Under the pieces are notes generated by a model, which did no database searches, was not told where the DNA came from, and saw only the letters and a program-made list of their open reading frames with translations. DNA of 64,000 bases from G963704535 sp963704535 (GTDB lineage Bacteria > Chloroflexota > Chloroflexia > Chloroflexales > Roseiflexaceae): contig OY969916.1 of NCBI GenBank assembly GCA_963704535.1, forward strand, positions 6,262,001-6,326,000, in the 5' to 3' direction. The first letter of the stretch is position 1; the number at the start of each line of letters is the position of its first letter. The translations under genes were made by a program, and so were the position numbers. This document shows, piece by piece, positions 47,297-56,551 of this stretch.

Positions 47297-47524
47297 GATA
47301 AGATCAAAGACTTTTAGCGCCAGCATCAGCGTATCGTAGTGTCGAATCGCTGGATCGCGACGGCCATGACGCGCGAGCATTTCGAAGAGAGGTTGGATAT
47401 ACAATAATGTGCGCAAGCGCTGAGTGAGATAACGATCCCAATTAGGACTGCCATACGTCATCCCAAGCTGATATCTGCTGGTGTCGCTACTCCAAGCAAG
47501 GAAGGTTTGCGATTCATCATTCAT
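47297..47524 (-). pseudogene. jetA: JetA-like kleisin subunit, 5' part
   Basis: First 76 codons of the kleisin-like gene, start ATG 47524 ('MNDESQTFLAWSSDTSRYQ'). An ATG-less extension to 47557 is not believed. Ends at 'LALKVFDLI' where the IS begins; the IS then adds 'TVVLQS' and a stop. Joins in frame to 45963 when the IS and one duplication are removed. Confidence 0.78.
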
Positions 47525-47908
47525 ATAGGTACAATTCCTACAAGCGCTCTTCCTCAAAGAAGGTTCTCCAGGAATGGTTTAATGAGAACATATGTTCAAA
47601 AAAGCATAGGGCACTAAAACTATTGAGCCTATTCAGTGTATCAGAAATGCGCTGGAACGGCACGGTAGCAAGATAAGCTCCAGAAAGTCTAAACATAGTG
47701 TAGATGATGGTGATATATATTATCTGTGATGTGCGACATGTACGGTCACAGAAAGATATGAAATCAATAGAACCGATGTATAAAGATTTTTGTAAGCGGT
47801 GAGGGTGAATGAAAGGGTAGTCGGCTCACCGACTACCCTTTCCAATTACCATCATATTTCCCTAATTACCAACTCCATTTTCGCTCTACAATATCCGCAC
47901 CCCTCCGC
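47525..47908. other. AT-rich region between jetA and glmS
   Basis: About 380 bp, clearly AT-richer than the flanking core genes. It should hold the jet promoter on the minus strand, but no pair of boxes was convincing. No ORF supported. Confidence 0.4.
47812..47841. terminator. Strong hairpin downstream of glmS
   Basis: Perfect 13-bp stem AAAGGGTAGTCGG / CCGACTACCCTTT with a CTCA loop. A-run on one side and T-run on the other make it a plausible bidirectional intrinsic terminator; on the minus strand it lies 68 bp after the glmS stop. Confidence 0.75.
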
Positions 47909-49753
<1,845 letters not shown>

Positions 49754-49778
49754 AGCTGTTCTCCTTTGCTTAATGACA

Positions 49779-49952
49779 GGAGTTACGCAGTTATCTCCGA
49801 GGCGTGGTCTCGGCCTTCGGCAGCAAGGTACTTTTTCTTCCTTTTATCGACGATTTTTGCCCGGTCGGGCAAAAATCGTCGATAAAAAAGATGGGTGAAA
49901 TACCTTGCTGCCGCAGGCAAGAGCGACGTTGTAGATGCCACAGCGTAGCTCC
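49779..49952. mobile_element. MITE-like nested palindrome in glmS leader
   Basis: Imperfect 10-bp ends (GGAGTTACGC / GCGTAGCTCC) enclose a 13-bp inverted pair (CGGCAGCAAGGTA 49819-49831, TACCTTGCTGCCG 49902-49914) and a central 22-bp perfect hairpin (49843-49864 and 49867-49888, loop GT). The whole 174 bp can fold as one long stem. No ORF, so a MITE-type or other non-autonomous element is likely. Confidence 0.7.
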
Positions 49953-49970
49953 TAATTAATGATACGATGC

Positions 49971-50125
49971 CTGGGTGACAAGATGACAAGATGACCGAGT
50001 GACGGCGCACAACAGCACACGTCTCTCCGCACTAGCGCAGAGTTCGCTTCCTAAGCATACGCGACGAGATAACCAGGCGAGCAATGCTCACCTTGTCACC
50101 CCTTCATCTTGTCATCTTATCAGGG
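49971..50125. repeat. TGACAAGATGACAAG-family palindromic repeat
   Basis: GGTGACAAGATGACAAGATGA at 49975 on faces CTTGTCACCCCTTCATCTTG near 50093-50112. The arms are degenerate. The same units occur in frame in the cyclase gene at 16249-16345. Confidence 0.65.
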
Positions 50126-50169
50126 CGTATGTGCAGCCGGGAGCCAAGGGACGTAGCATGGCTCCGCTT

Positions 50170-50441
50170 CGCTGCAAGATGTACTCAAGTGGCTCACTGT
50201 GTCCGTTTGTCCCGCCCGTCGCCGGGCGGCTTTCGAGGGCACTGGCAGGCGGTGGCGCGCCTGGGAGGCATCCGCTGATCTGATCGATGTTCCGATGTAC
50301 GATTTAATCATTAGATCGTAAATCGTTAGCCCCACCTCGCGATGAGGAACCTCCACCTCGTCAACTGTGGCGAGTACTGGGAGCGACCTGGCGACACTGC
50401 GTCGCGTGACCCATCCCGCGTCTCACCACAGCCCATGCGCT
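50170..50441 (-). ncRNA. glmS ribozyme/riboswitch with expanded stem
   Basis: Read on the minus strand, upstream of glmS. The predicted cleavage point is 5' of GCGC (A at 50441, G at 50440). Next comes a P1-like hairpin, CTGTGGTGAG paired with CTCGCCACAG. The conserved core GTTGACGAGG + TGGAGGTT (50364-50347) follows. Its partner GCGGATGCCTCC is at 50275-50264. P3-like CAGGC/GCCTG is at 50263-50246, and a P4a-like CCGCCCGGCGACGGGCGG with the GGCGAC loop is at 50229-50212. These match the glmS ribozyme, which self-cleaves with glucosamine-6-P. The loop between the two core halves is ~70 nt instead of ~15 and contains its own hairpins. One core base pair (C5-G) appears lost. Confidence 0.82.
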
Positions 50442-50503
50442 TTCAGATTGCCTTCTCGTGGCACCTTCCTTTCACGTCCTTATGGGCTTGCTTCGTAGGG
50501 AGC

Positions 50504-50531
50504 AGTATACCATTAACTGTCGTGAGGTCAA
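50504..50531 (-). promoter_or_regulatory. Promoter of the glmS leader
   Basis: Minus strand TTGACC (50531-50526), 16-bp spacer, TATACT (50509-50504). Predicted start near 50497, giving a leader of about 740 nt before the glmS ATG. Confidence 0.75.
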
Positions 50532-50579
50532 ATAACAGCTTGTTAATCTGGATTTAGCGCCTATCCAAATAACCCAAAG

Positions 50580-50640
50580 TGGGTTGGAGTTTTTTTGGGA
50601 GGGCGGCCCCTCCTAAACCCTCCCCTTTTGTTATGTGGTA
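50580..50640. repeat. GGGAGGGCGGCCCC-type palindrome
   Basis: TTTTTTTGGGAGGGCGGCCCCTCC...CCCTCCCCTTTT hairpin, a variant of the TTTGAGGGG family, between the divergent glmS leader and the aminotransferase gene. Confidence 0.65.
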
Positions 50641-50694
50641 CCATAAGGCCCGCCCCCAACCGAATATCATGGAATGTTTGCCAGGAGCGCCGCA

Positions 50695-51960
50695 ATGACC
50701 AACCTCCTCGCCCGCCGCGTCGCCGGATTCGGCACAACGATCTTCGCCGAGATGAGCGCGCTCGCCATGCAGTATGGCGCCGTCAACCTCGGCCAGGGCT
50801 TCCCTGATTTTCCCGGCCCCGATTTTATCAAGCGGGCCGCCTGCGCCGCGATCGACGCCGACCTGAATCAGTACGCGCCGATGCCGGGCCTGCCCCGCTT
50901 GCGCCAGGCCGTCGCTGCCCAGTGGGAGCGCGACCACGGTCGAGCGGTCGATTGGCAGACCGAGATCACCGTCACCAGCGGCGCGACCGAGGCGCTGTGC
51001 GACGCGGCGCTGGCGCTGCTCGACCCCGGCGATGGCGCGATCATCTTCGAGCCGGCCTACGATGCCTACGTGCCCGACGTAACGCTGGCTGGCGGCGTGC
51101 CGCTGGTCGTCCAACTCTACCCGCCCATCCCGGAGGATAGAAGATCGAGGATGGAGGATGGAAAATCGACGGGCGCCGACGCGCCATCCTCCATCCTCCA
51201 TCCTCCATCCTCATCGTCCTGGTGGTTCGATCCCGATGAGCTGCGCGCCGCGTTCGCCCGACGGCCGAAGCTGATCTTGGTCAACACGCCGCATAACCCG
51301 ACCGGCAAGGTCTTCAGCCGCGACGAACTGGAGCTGATCGCGGCGCTCTGCCGGGAGTATGGCGTCGTGGCGATCGCCGACGAGGTGTACGACCGTATGG
51401 TCTACAACGGACAGGTCCACGTGTCGCTGGCGACTCTGCCGGGCATGTGGGAGCGCACGCTGACACTCAACAGCGTTGGCAAGACATTCAGCGTGACCGG
51501 CTGGAAGATCGGCTACGCGGTCGGGCCGGCGGCCCTCAACCACGCGCTGCGCCAGGCCCACCAGTGGGTGACGTTCGCGACCGCCACGCCGCTCCAGGAA
51601 GCGACCGCGGTGGCCTTGGAGCAGGCTGCCGTAAACGGCTACTATGTGCAGCTTCACGCCGAGTACGGTGAGCGGCACCGGCTGCTGCACCAGATCCTTG
51701 AGGATGTCGGGCTGCCGGCGCTGCCGGTGCAGGGGTCATACTTTATCTCGGTCGACATCAGCGCGCTAGGCTTCGCCGACGACCGGGCATTCTGCCGCTA
51801 CCTGACGACCGAGGTGGGTGTCGCGGCCATCCCGACCTCGGCGTTCTACTCCGACCCGGCCACGGCGCCGCCGCTGGCGCGCTTCTGCTTCGCCAAAAAG
51901 CACGAAACGCTGGAGGCCGCCGGGGAGCGGCTCCAACGTCTCAAGGATCGCATAATATAG
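50695..51960 (+). CDS. Class I aminotransferase (kynurenine/methionine type)
   Basis: 421 residues. PLP fold-type I: 'VTSGATEALCDAALALL', 'NTPHNPTGKVFS', 'VVAIADEVYDRMVY' and Schiff-base Lys in 'SVGKTFSVTGWKIGY'. Closest in pattern to kynurenine-oxoglutarate transaminase / YbdL-type enzymes acting on methionine and aromatic amino acids. Between 'VQLYPP' and 'WWFDPDELRAAF' there are ~28 extra residues (rich in D/R then P/S) coded by a GGATGGAGGAT palindrome at 51127-51223. Start ATG 50695 with AGGAG upstream. Confidence 0.9.
   Translation: MTNLLARRVAGFGTTIFAEMSALAMQYGAVNLGQGFPDFPGPDFIKRAACAAIDADLNQYAPMPGLPRLRQAVAAQWERDHGRAVDWQTEITVTSGATEALCDAALALLDPGDGAIIFEPAYDAYVPDVTLAGGVPLVVQLYPPIPEDRRSRMEDGKSTGADAPSSILHPPSSSSWWFDPDELRAAFARRPKLILVNTPHNPTGKVFSRDELELIAALCREYGVVAIADEVYDRMVYNGQVHVSLATLPGMWERTLTLNSVGKTFSVTGWKIGYAVGPAALNHALRQAHQWVTFATATPLQEATAVALEQAAVNGYYVQLHAEYGERHRLLHQILEDVGLPALPVQGSYFISVDISALGFADDRAFCRYLTTEVGVAAIPTSAFYSDPATAPPLARFCFAKKHETLEAAGERLQRLKDRII
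51127..51223. repeat. In-frame GGATGGAGGAT palindrome in aminotransferase
   Basis: GAGGATGGAGGATGGA (51147-51162) is inverted as tandem TCCATCC units to 51213. Inserted in frame, in a surface loop position ahead of 'FDPDELRAAF'. Confidence 0.82.
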
Positions 51961-52033
51961 TCGTCAGTAGTCAGTAGTCCGTTGTCAGTTGCGGCGCAAC
52001 TGACAACGGACTACTGACTACTGATAAGTCTTA
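51961..52033. repeat. GTCAGTAGTC hairpin
   Basis: GTCAGTAGTCAGTAGTCCG then GTTGTCAGTTGC and a full inverted copy to ACTACTGACTACTGA. Stem of about 27 bp between convergent genes, so probably serves as a bidirectional transcript end. Recurs at 60222-60292, and a GTCCGTCGTCAGT relative lies in the coxL-like gene at 59278. Confidence 0.8.
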
Positions 52034-52645
52034 TCACCGTGGCGAGCTTGAGCGCCGCATGCGGATGCCGGCCGCCAGCAGCGCCAGGCCGAGCGACAAC
52101 CCAAGCCACGTATCGCCCGCGCTGCCGCTTGTCGTAGGCAGCTCGCCCGGCGCCGACGGCGGGGGCGGGGTTGGCGTCACGGCGCGGACAGGGCTGTGGA
52201 AGGCCAGGTGCTGAACCACCGTCGCGCCGGCCGCAAGCTCTACGTTGATCGGGTTCTGGGCCGGCGTGCCCTGTCCCTCGGTCAGCGCCAGCGCGACGAG
52301 GTAAGTGCCGGAGGGCAGCCCGGATCGGTCATAGTTCCCGTTCGCGTCGGTGGTGACGGTTTGATCACCGACTGTGACGGCGATCCCCGGCGCGGGCGCC
52401 CCGCTGGTCAGGTCGATAACTGTACCGGTGATGCGGCTCGTCGCTGCGGGATTGCCGGAGTCGTCAGGCTGTGATGTGGGCGCCGGCGTCGGTATCGCGG
52501 TTGGCGAGGGTGTGATGGTCGGTCGTGGTGGCGGCTGATCTTGCGCGCGCACTACCGCCGTGGATATGAGCAGCAACAGGCTGCACACCAGCGCGAGCAC
52601 CCCGCTCCCGATCAGGAACGTGCCGATTCGTTGCCTCGTCAACAT
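52034..52645 (-). CDS. Secreted Cna-like protein with LPxTS-type C-terminus
   Basis: 203 residues. N-terminal signal/anchor helix 'FLIGSGVLALVCSLLLLIS', a Pro/Thr-rich linker, a carboxypeptidase-regulatory-like (Cna-B-like) domain 'GTVIDLTSGAPAPGIAVTV', a second Pro-rich linker, then 'LPTTSG' followed by a hydrophobic helix and 'RMRRSSSPR'. The end looks like a sortase-type sorting signal, but no sortase is in the window. Start ATG 52645 with GGAGG 8 bases upstream; a -10-like TATACT lies at about 52678-52683 on the minus strand. Confidence 0.78.
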   Translation of the reverse strand: MLTRQRIGTFLIGSGVLALVCSLLLLISTAVVRAQDQPPPRPTITPSPTAIPTPAPTSQPDDSGNPAATSRITGTVIDLTSGAPAPGIAVTVGDQTVTTDANGNYDRSGLPSGTYLVALALTEGQGTPAQNPINVELAAGATVVQHLAFHSPVRAVTPTPPPPSAPGELPTTSGSAGDTWLGLSLGLALLAAGIRMRRSSSPR

Positions 52646-52693
52646 ATGCGCCTCCAAACTCAATCAGCTCACGGATAGTATACACGATTCCCT

Positions 52694-52742
52694 CATGATC
52701 ATCGCGCCGCTGGAGCGGCTGCCCAGCGGCGCGATGATCATG
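52694..52742. terminator. 20-bp perfect hairpin after citrate synthase
   Basis: CATGATCATCGCGCCGCTGG (52694-52713) and its exact inverse (52723-52742) with a 9-nt loop. On the minus strand it lies just after the citrate synthase stop. There is no T-run, so a terminator or RNA-processing role is inferred. Confidence 0.6.
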
Positions 52743-52763
52743 GGGGATCGTCAATTGAAAAGT

Positions 52764-53909
52764 TCAGCTTCGCTGCTCGACCGATACGAACGCGCGCGGC
52801 GGCGGGCCACTATAGCCGGCCTTCGGGCGAATCAGCCGGTTGTCGGCCAGTTGCTCGCGGATGTGCGCCATCCAGCCGGCGATGCGGCTAATTGCGAAGG
52901 CGCAAGTGAACAGGTCCAGCGGCAGGCCGACGCTGTAGAGCAGCGGCGCGCTGAAGAACTCGACATTCGGGTTGAGCTGCCGTTGCGTGAAGTGCGGGTG
53001 CTCCATAATGACGTGCCCGACCTCGTCGGCGACCTCGTACCAGTGCCCGGCGCCCTCGGCCGCCAGCGCCATCACCTGCTTGCGTAGGTGGCGTACCCGC
53101 GGGTCCTCAACCTTATAGATCCGGTGGCCCACACCCATCAACCGCTCGCGCCGCGCCAGCATGCCATCGATATACGAGCGTGCCCGCTCAGGCTGGCCGA
53201 TAGCGAGGAACGTCTCCATCGCCTTCTGGTTCGCACCGCCATGGAGCAGCCCCTTGAGTGTCCCGATCGCGGCGACGATCGCGCAGTAGATATCGGCCTG
53301 CGCGCCGATCGCCACCCGCGAGGCGAAGGTCGAGGCGTTCAGGCCGTGCTCAGCCAGCAGCATCAGGTAGGTGTCGAAGGCCCGCGCGGCGACTGGGGTG
53401 GGCGGCTTACCATGCAGCATCAAGAGGAAGTTGGCGGCGTGAGAAAGGTTCGCGTCCGGCGCGACCGGCTCGTGGCCGTGGCGCAGCCGGTCCCAGGCGG
53501 CGATCATCGTCGGCATCTTGGCCGCGATCCGCAGGCCGATGCGCTCGACATTCTCGGGGCTGAGGTCGTCGGCCTGCTCGTCGATCTGCCCAAGGGCCGA
53601 GACCAACGTGCGCAGCGCGTCCATGCCATGGCCACGAGTGGGCGCCTGCCGCACCAGGGTCATCTCGGCCTCGCTTAGTGTGCGTTCGGCAGCCAGGCGC
53701 GCGTTGAAGGCCCGAAACTGCTCGGCATCCGGCAGCTCGCCGTACCACAGCAGGTAAAAGACCTCTTCAAAGCTCGCCCGCTCGGCCAGGTCGTGGATAT
53801 CGTAGCCGACGTAACTGAGGCGTCCGGCAGTCCCGTCGATGGCGCTCAGCCTGGTGCTGGTCACGACGACGTTCTCTAGCCCACGCGCGTTTGGTGTTTC
53901 GGCAGTCAT
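52764..53909 (-). CDS. Citrate synthase family protein
   Basis: 381 residues. Condenses acetyl-CoA (or propionyl-CoA) with oxaloacetate. Active-site His188 in 'AEHGLNASTFASR', His223 in 'LLHGGANQKAM' and His262 in 'MGVGHRIYKVEDPR' are present. At the place of the catalytic Asp ('NVDFYS' in classic enzymes) this protein has Glu317 in 'NPNVEFFSA'. That change is seen in some citrate/methylcitrate synthase paralogues, so citrate versus 2-methylcitrate or another lyase-type activity is open. ATG 53909; own promoter at 53958-53986. Confidence 0.88.
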   Translation of the reverse strand: MTAETPNARGLENVVVTSTRLSAIDGTAGRLSYVGYDIHDLAERASFEEVFYLLWYGELPDAEQFRAFNARLAAERTLSEAEMTLVRQAPTRGHGMDALRTLVSALGQIDEQADDLSPENVERIGLRIAAKMPTMIAAWDRLRHGHEPVAPDANLSHAANFLLMLHGKPPTPVAARAFDTYLMLLAEHGLNASTFASRVAIGAQADIYCAIVAAIGTLKGLLHGGANQKAMETFLAIGQPERARSYIDGMLARRERLMGVGHRIYKVEDPRVRHLRKQVMALAAEGAGHWYEVADEVGHVIMEHPHFTQRQLNPNVEFFSAPLLYSVGLPLDLFTCAFAISRIAGWMAHIREQLADNRLIRPKAGYSGPPPRAFVSVEQRS

Positions 53910-53957
53910 GATAGTTCCCTTCCTCGTTGAAGTATGTGAACACTTCATTCGCCCCGA

Positions 53958-53986
53958 ATCATAGCATGCCTCACCAGGGTTGTCAA
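53958..53986 (-). promoter_or_regulatory. Citrate synthase promoter
   Basis: Minus strand TTGACA (53986-53981), 17-bp spacer, TATGAT (53963-53958). About 49 bp upstream of ATG. Stands back to back with the divergent promoter at 54026. Confidence 0.82.
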
Positions 53987-54025
53987 TACAACTTAATATC
54001 TATTGATCGATATTATTGATTTATG

Positions 54026-54054
54026 TTGACAGACAGGGTGTCTGGCGTTATACT
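54026..54054 (+). promoter_or_regulatory. Promoter of small HTH gene
   Basis: TTGACA (54026-54031), 17-bp spacer, TATACT (54049-54054). It is followed by a TTTGAGGGG-family palindrome at 54088-54138 before the gene start. Confidence 0.8.
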
Positions 54055-54141
54055 CGCTGCGAGAGTGTTTGACGAAGAAGTTTCATAATGGAAGGGGTTC
54101 TTGAGGGGCTGCCTCAAACTCCCCCTTGTTCAGGTGGAGCC

Positions 54142-54417
54142 ATGACGATGACGCAGACGATCGATGGCATCGAGTATCTCGACGTGGACGAGGCGGCGGG
54201 GCTACTAGGCGTAAAGAAGGCCACCCTGTACGCCTACGTCAGCCGTGGGGTGCTACGCTCCTACCGCCAGGGCGTAGGGCGCAAGCGGCTCTACCGTCGT
54301 GAGGAGGTCGAGGCGCTACGTACCATCCGGCCGAGCGACGACCTGGCCTCCGACGACGATGGTGTTCTACGCGACGTGAATTTGCCCGAGGCCGAGAGCT
54401 GGGCCGGTGATCATTGA
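54142..54417 (+). CDS. Small HTH_17/MerR-like DNA-binding protein
   Basis: 91 residues. 'YLDVDEAAGLLGVKKATLYAYVSRGVLRSY' (residues ~10-40) is an excisionase/MerR-like winged helix, followed by 'RKRLYRREEVEALR'. The same domain occurs fused to the N-terminus of some actinobacterial citrate synthases, so its divergent position next to citrate synthase is suggestive of control of that gene. An alternative is an antitoxin: its stop overlaps GTG 54407, which opens a PIN-like but truncated frame. Confidence 0.78.
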   Translation: MTMTQTIDGIEYLDVDEAAGLLGVKKATLYAYVSRGVLRSYRQGVGRKRLYRREEVEALRTIRPSDDLASDDDGVLRDVNLPEAESWAGDH

Positions 54418-54427
54418 TACCAATGTA

Positions 54428-54865
54428 TCATTGTCGTTCCTCGATCAGCGTGAGGATGATCTGGCGCAGCCGACCGAGCCGCGTGTCCATGCCTTCCGGG
54501 CGCAGGTGCAGGTCGCTGCGGATCTCGCCTATATCGCTGCGGAGCTGCCCAATCGGGTCGCGCGCCGCCGGCTCGGCCCGATCGAAGGCCAGCGCCAGCG
54601 AGTCATCGACGGCCACCAGCGACTGGTCGACCCGGTCGAGGTCGTTGGTACGCAGCGCGGCCTCGGCGTCGGCCACCTGGCTGATCGCCCGCGCCAGGTA
54701 GATCGCAGTCCACATCTGGTCGATCTCGGCCCGCAGGTCAAGCAGCTCCTGCCGGGCGACCCCGACGGCGAGCGGCGGGGCTGTGGCGACTGGAGGGCTG
54801 GGCGGCAGCGTCGGCGATGGGGGCGAGGCCACGGTGGCCGGCGCGGCGGTGGGCGAAGGGAGCAC
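54428..54865 (-). CDS. Hypothetical secreted or anchored protein
   Basis: 145 residues from GTG 54865: a Pro/Ser/Thr-rich linker then a helical, acidic domain ('LDLRAEIDQMWTAIYLARAI', 'DSLALAFDRAEPAARDPIGQ'). The frame is open far upstream and codes a membrane helix ('ALTALVAVAISLAAQATFL') with no ATG, GTG or TTG before it, so the true start is unclear and may have been mutated. No family recognised. The upstream open frame overlaps the end of the ANTAR gene. Confidence 0.55.
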   Translation of the reverse strand: MLPSPTAAPATVASPPSPTLPPSPPVATAPPLAVGVARQELLDLRAEIDQMWTAIYLARAISQVADAEAALRTNDLDRVDQSLVAVDDSLALAFDRAEPAARDPIGQLRSDIGEIRSDLHLRPEGMDTRLGRLRQIILTLIEERQ

Positions 54866-55026
54866 GGGCGATGCGGGACGGAGGAAGGTTGCCTGGGCCG
54901 CCAGGCTGATCGCGACGGCGACGAGCGCCGTCAGCGCGTGTGGGAGGATGGTCGGAACAGGCGCCGTGGCGCGCCCGCAGGGCTTGCTGGTGCGGGCGCG
55001 CTCGGCTCTGGGGTCGTCACGGCGAT

Positions 55027-55611
55027 CTATTTCTCGATCTGAGCGGTCAGCAGGATCGCCTGGGCGATCTCGCGCATCGACTTGCGGGTGTTCATCGAGA
55101 GCTGCTGGATCTTGCGGAAGGCCTCTTGCTCCTTGAGGCCCTGCGTATCCATCAGCACGCCCTTGGCACGCTCGACCAGCTTACGCGTCTCCAGCGTCTC
55201 CTTGAGATCGTCGATCTGCTTATCCATCTCCTGGAACTCGCCGTAGCGCGCCATGGCGATCTCGATCGCCGGCAGCAGCTCGCTGTCGCGGAATGGCTTG
55301 ACGATGTAGTTGACGACGCCAGCCTCGCGTGCCCGATCCACCAACTCGCGATCGGAGTAGGCGGTGAGCAGCAGCACCGGCGCGATCTTCTCTTCGGTCA
55401 GGACCTTCGCGGCCTGGATGCCGTCGAGCTTAGGCATCTTGATATCCATAACGACCAGATCGGGCCGCAGCTCGCGCGCCAGGTTGATCACGCTGACGCC
55501 ATCGCCGGCCTCGCCGACCACCAGATAGCCCAGGCCGACAAGCGTCTCCTTCAGGTTCATCCGAATAAGTGACTCATCATCGGCAATCACTAGACGCATC
55601 TGTTGTGCCAT
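55027..55611 (-). CDS. ANTAR-domain response regulator
   Basis: 194 residues. Receiver domain with acidic pocket Asp11/Asp12, phospho-acceptor Asp56 in 'LVVMDIKMP', Thr in 'LLLTAYSD' and Lys in 'YIVKPF'; then a coiled linker and a C-terminal ANTAR helix bundle ('LVERAKGVLMDTQGLKEQEAF') that binds tandem RNA hairpins to prevent termination. No histidine kinase is adjacent. Possible RNA targets are leader hairpins elsewhere in the genome. Confidence 0.93.
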   Translation of the reverse strand: MAQQMRLVIADDESLIRMNLKETLVGLGYLVVGEAGDGVSVINLARELRPDLVVMDIKMPKLDGIQAAKVLTEEKIAPVLLLTAYSDRELVDRAREAGVVNYIVKPFRDSELLPAIEIAMARYGEFQEMDKQIDDLKETLETRKLVERAKGVLMDTQGLKEQEAFRKIQQLSMNTRKSMREIAQAILLTAQIEK

Positions 55612-55813
55612 TGCGGTCTCCTCACATGTATATTGTTTGTAAAGGGTGCTGCCGCTGCGACGTTGCTGTGAGGCAGGCACAGGGGTGGGTTGTGGTCCGC
55701 TACAGGGCGGAATGTGCAGGATTGATGTGTATGCTAATTGCGCATTATAGCACAATCTGAAACTCATGGTCAAGATTCGTAATTGTAAGGTCTTTACAGG
55801 GCAAAATTGGGCC

Positions 55814-55840
55814 TTGACAAGCTCCTGAACGTGATATAAT
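55814..55840 (+). promoter_or_regulatory. Promoter of HU gene
   Basis: TTGACA (55814-55819) and TATAAT (55835-55840) with a 15-bp spacer. The ATG is 39 bp further, with AAGGAGG 6-12 bases before it. Confidence 0.75.
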
Positions 55841-55878
55841 AGTGAACAGCGGCCGTTCGAGACGATCAAGGAGGAAGT

Positions 55879-56178
55879 ATGCAGAAGACCGACTTCATCG
55901 CTCGCGTCGCAGAACAGACGGGCCTCAGCAAAAAGGTCACCCGGCAGGTAATCGAGACGGCGCTAGATGTCATCACCCAGAGTCTGGCCACTGGAGACAA
56001 GGTGGTCCTATCGGGATTTGGCACCTTCGAGATGCGCCAGCGGCGCGAGCGCCGAGGCGTCAACCCACAGACGCGCCAGGCCATGACCATCCCAGCCTCG
56101 CAAACCCCTGGTTTCTCGGCCAGCAACAATCTCAAGGATGCCGTTCGCAATGACCTGAGCCGCGAGCGGGGCGGCTAG
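55879..56178 (+). CDS. HU-family DNA-binding protein
   Basis: 99 residues. 'MQKTDFIARVAEQTGLSKK', 'LATGDKVVLSGFGTFEMRQR' and 'RRGVNPQTRQAMTIPAS' are the HU/IHF dimer core and the DNA-bending beta arm with its proline. A nucleoid protein. Own promoter and terminator make it monocistronic. Confidence 0.96.
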   Translation: MQKTDFIARVAEQTGLSKKVTRQVIETALDVITQSLATGDKVVLSGFGTFEMRQRRERRGVNPQTRQAMTIPASQTPGFSASNNLKDAVRNDLSRERGG

Positions 56179-56215
56179 AGCTGAAGTCCATCCCTGACAT
56201 CACTGCTTCCCAGAA

Positions 56216-56245
56216 GGGCGCACGCCGCTCCTGTGCGCCCTTTCG
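56216..56245 (+). terminator. Intrinsic terminator of HU gene
   Basis: GGGCGCAC (56216-56223), 9-nt loop, GTGCGCCC (56233-56240), then TTT. Lies 38 bp after the stop. Confidence 0.78.
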
Positions 56246-56301
56246 CATGCCTGCGCCACTGACAGCCCCCCGCGTGATATACTTTCATCGATCATAGACA
56301 A

Positions 56302-56487
56302 GTTCTTTGATACTTTACAGATCTGGGGAAAAAGGGGGTTTGAGGGGGCTGCCCCCTCAGTCTTCTCCCACCCACATTGTCATATCCGAAAAAGGTTCTT
56401 TGGAGCTTTACAGATCTGGGAAAAAGGGGGTTGAGGGGTTCGGCCCCCTCAGTCTCCCCCACCCACATTGTCATATCCGAAAAAGGG
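56302..56487. repeat. 93-bp direct repeat, two copies with hairpins
   Basis: Units 56302-56394 and 56395-56487, each containing CTTTACAGATCTGGG, a GGGGGTTTGAGGGGG/CCCCCTCAGTC hairpin of the TTTGAGGGG family, and CCACATTGTCATATCCG. A tandem duplication upstream of the hydroxylase operon. Confidence 0.85.
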
Positions 56488-56551
56488 AGCGGACAGGGGA
56501 GCGGGCGAAAGAACACTATCTGCTAACTCCCCTATCCGAATTGAGGGAGCT

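Noticed and set aside
54407..55042. 211-codon + strand gene after the HTH protein
   Set aside because: Only the first ~13 residues look like protein (PIN-like); the rest mirrors the minus-strand gene and the ANTAR gene.
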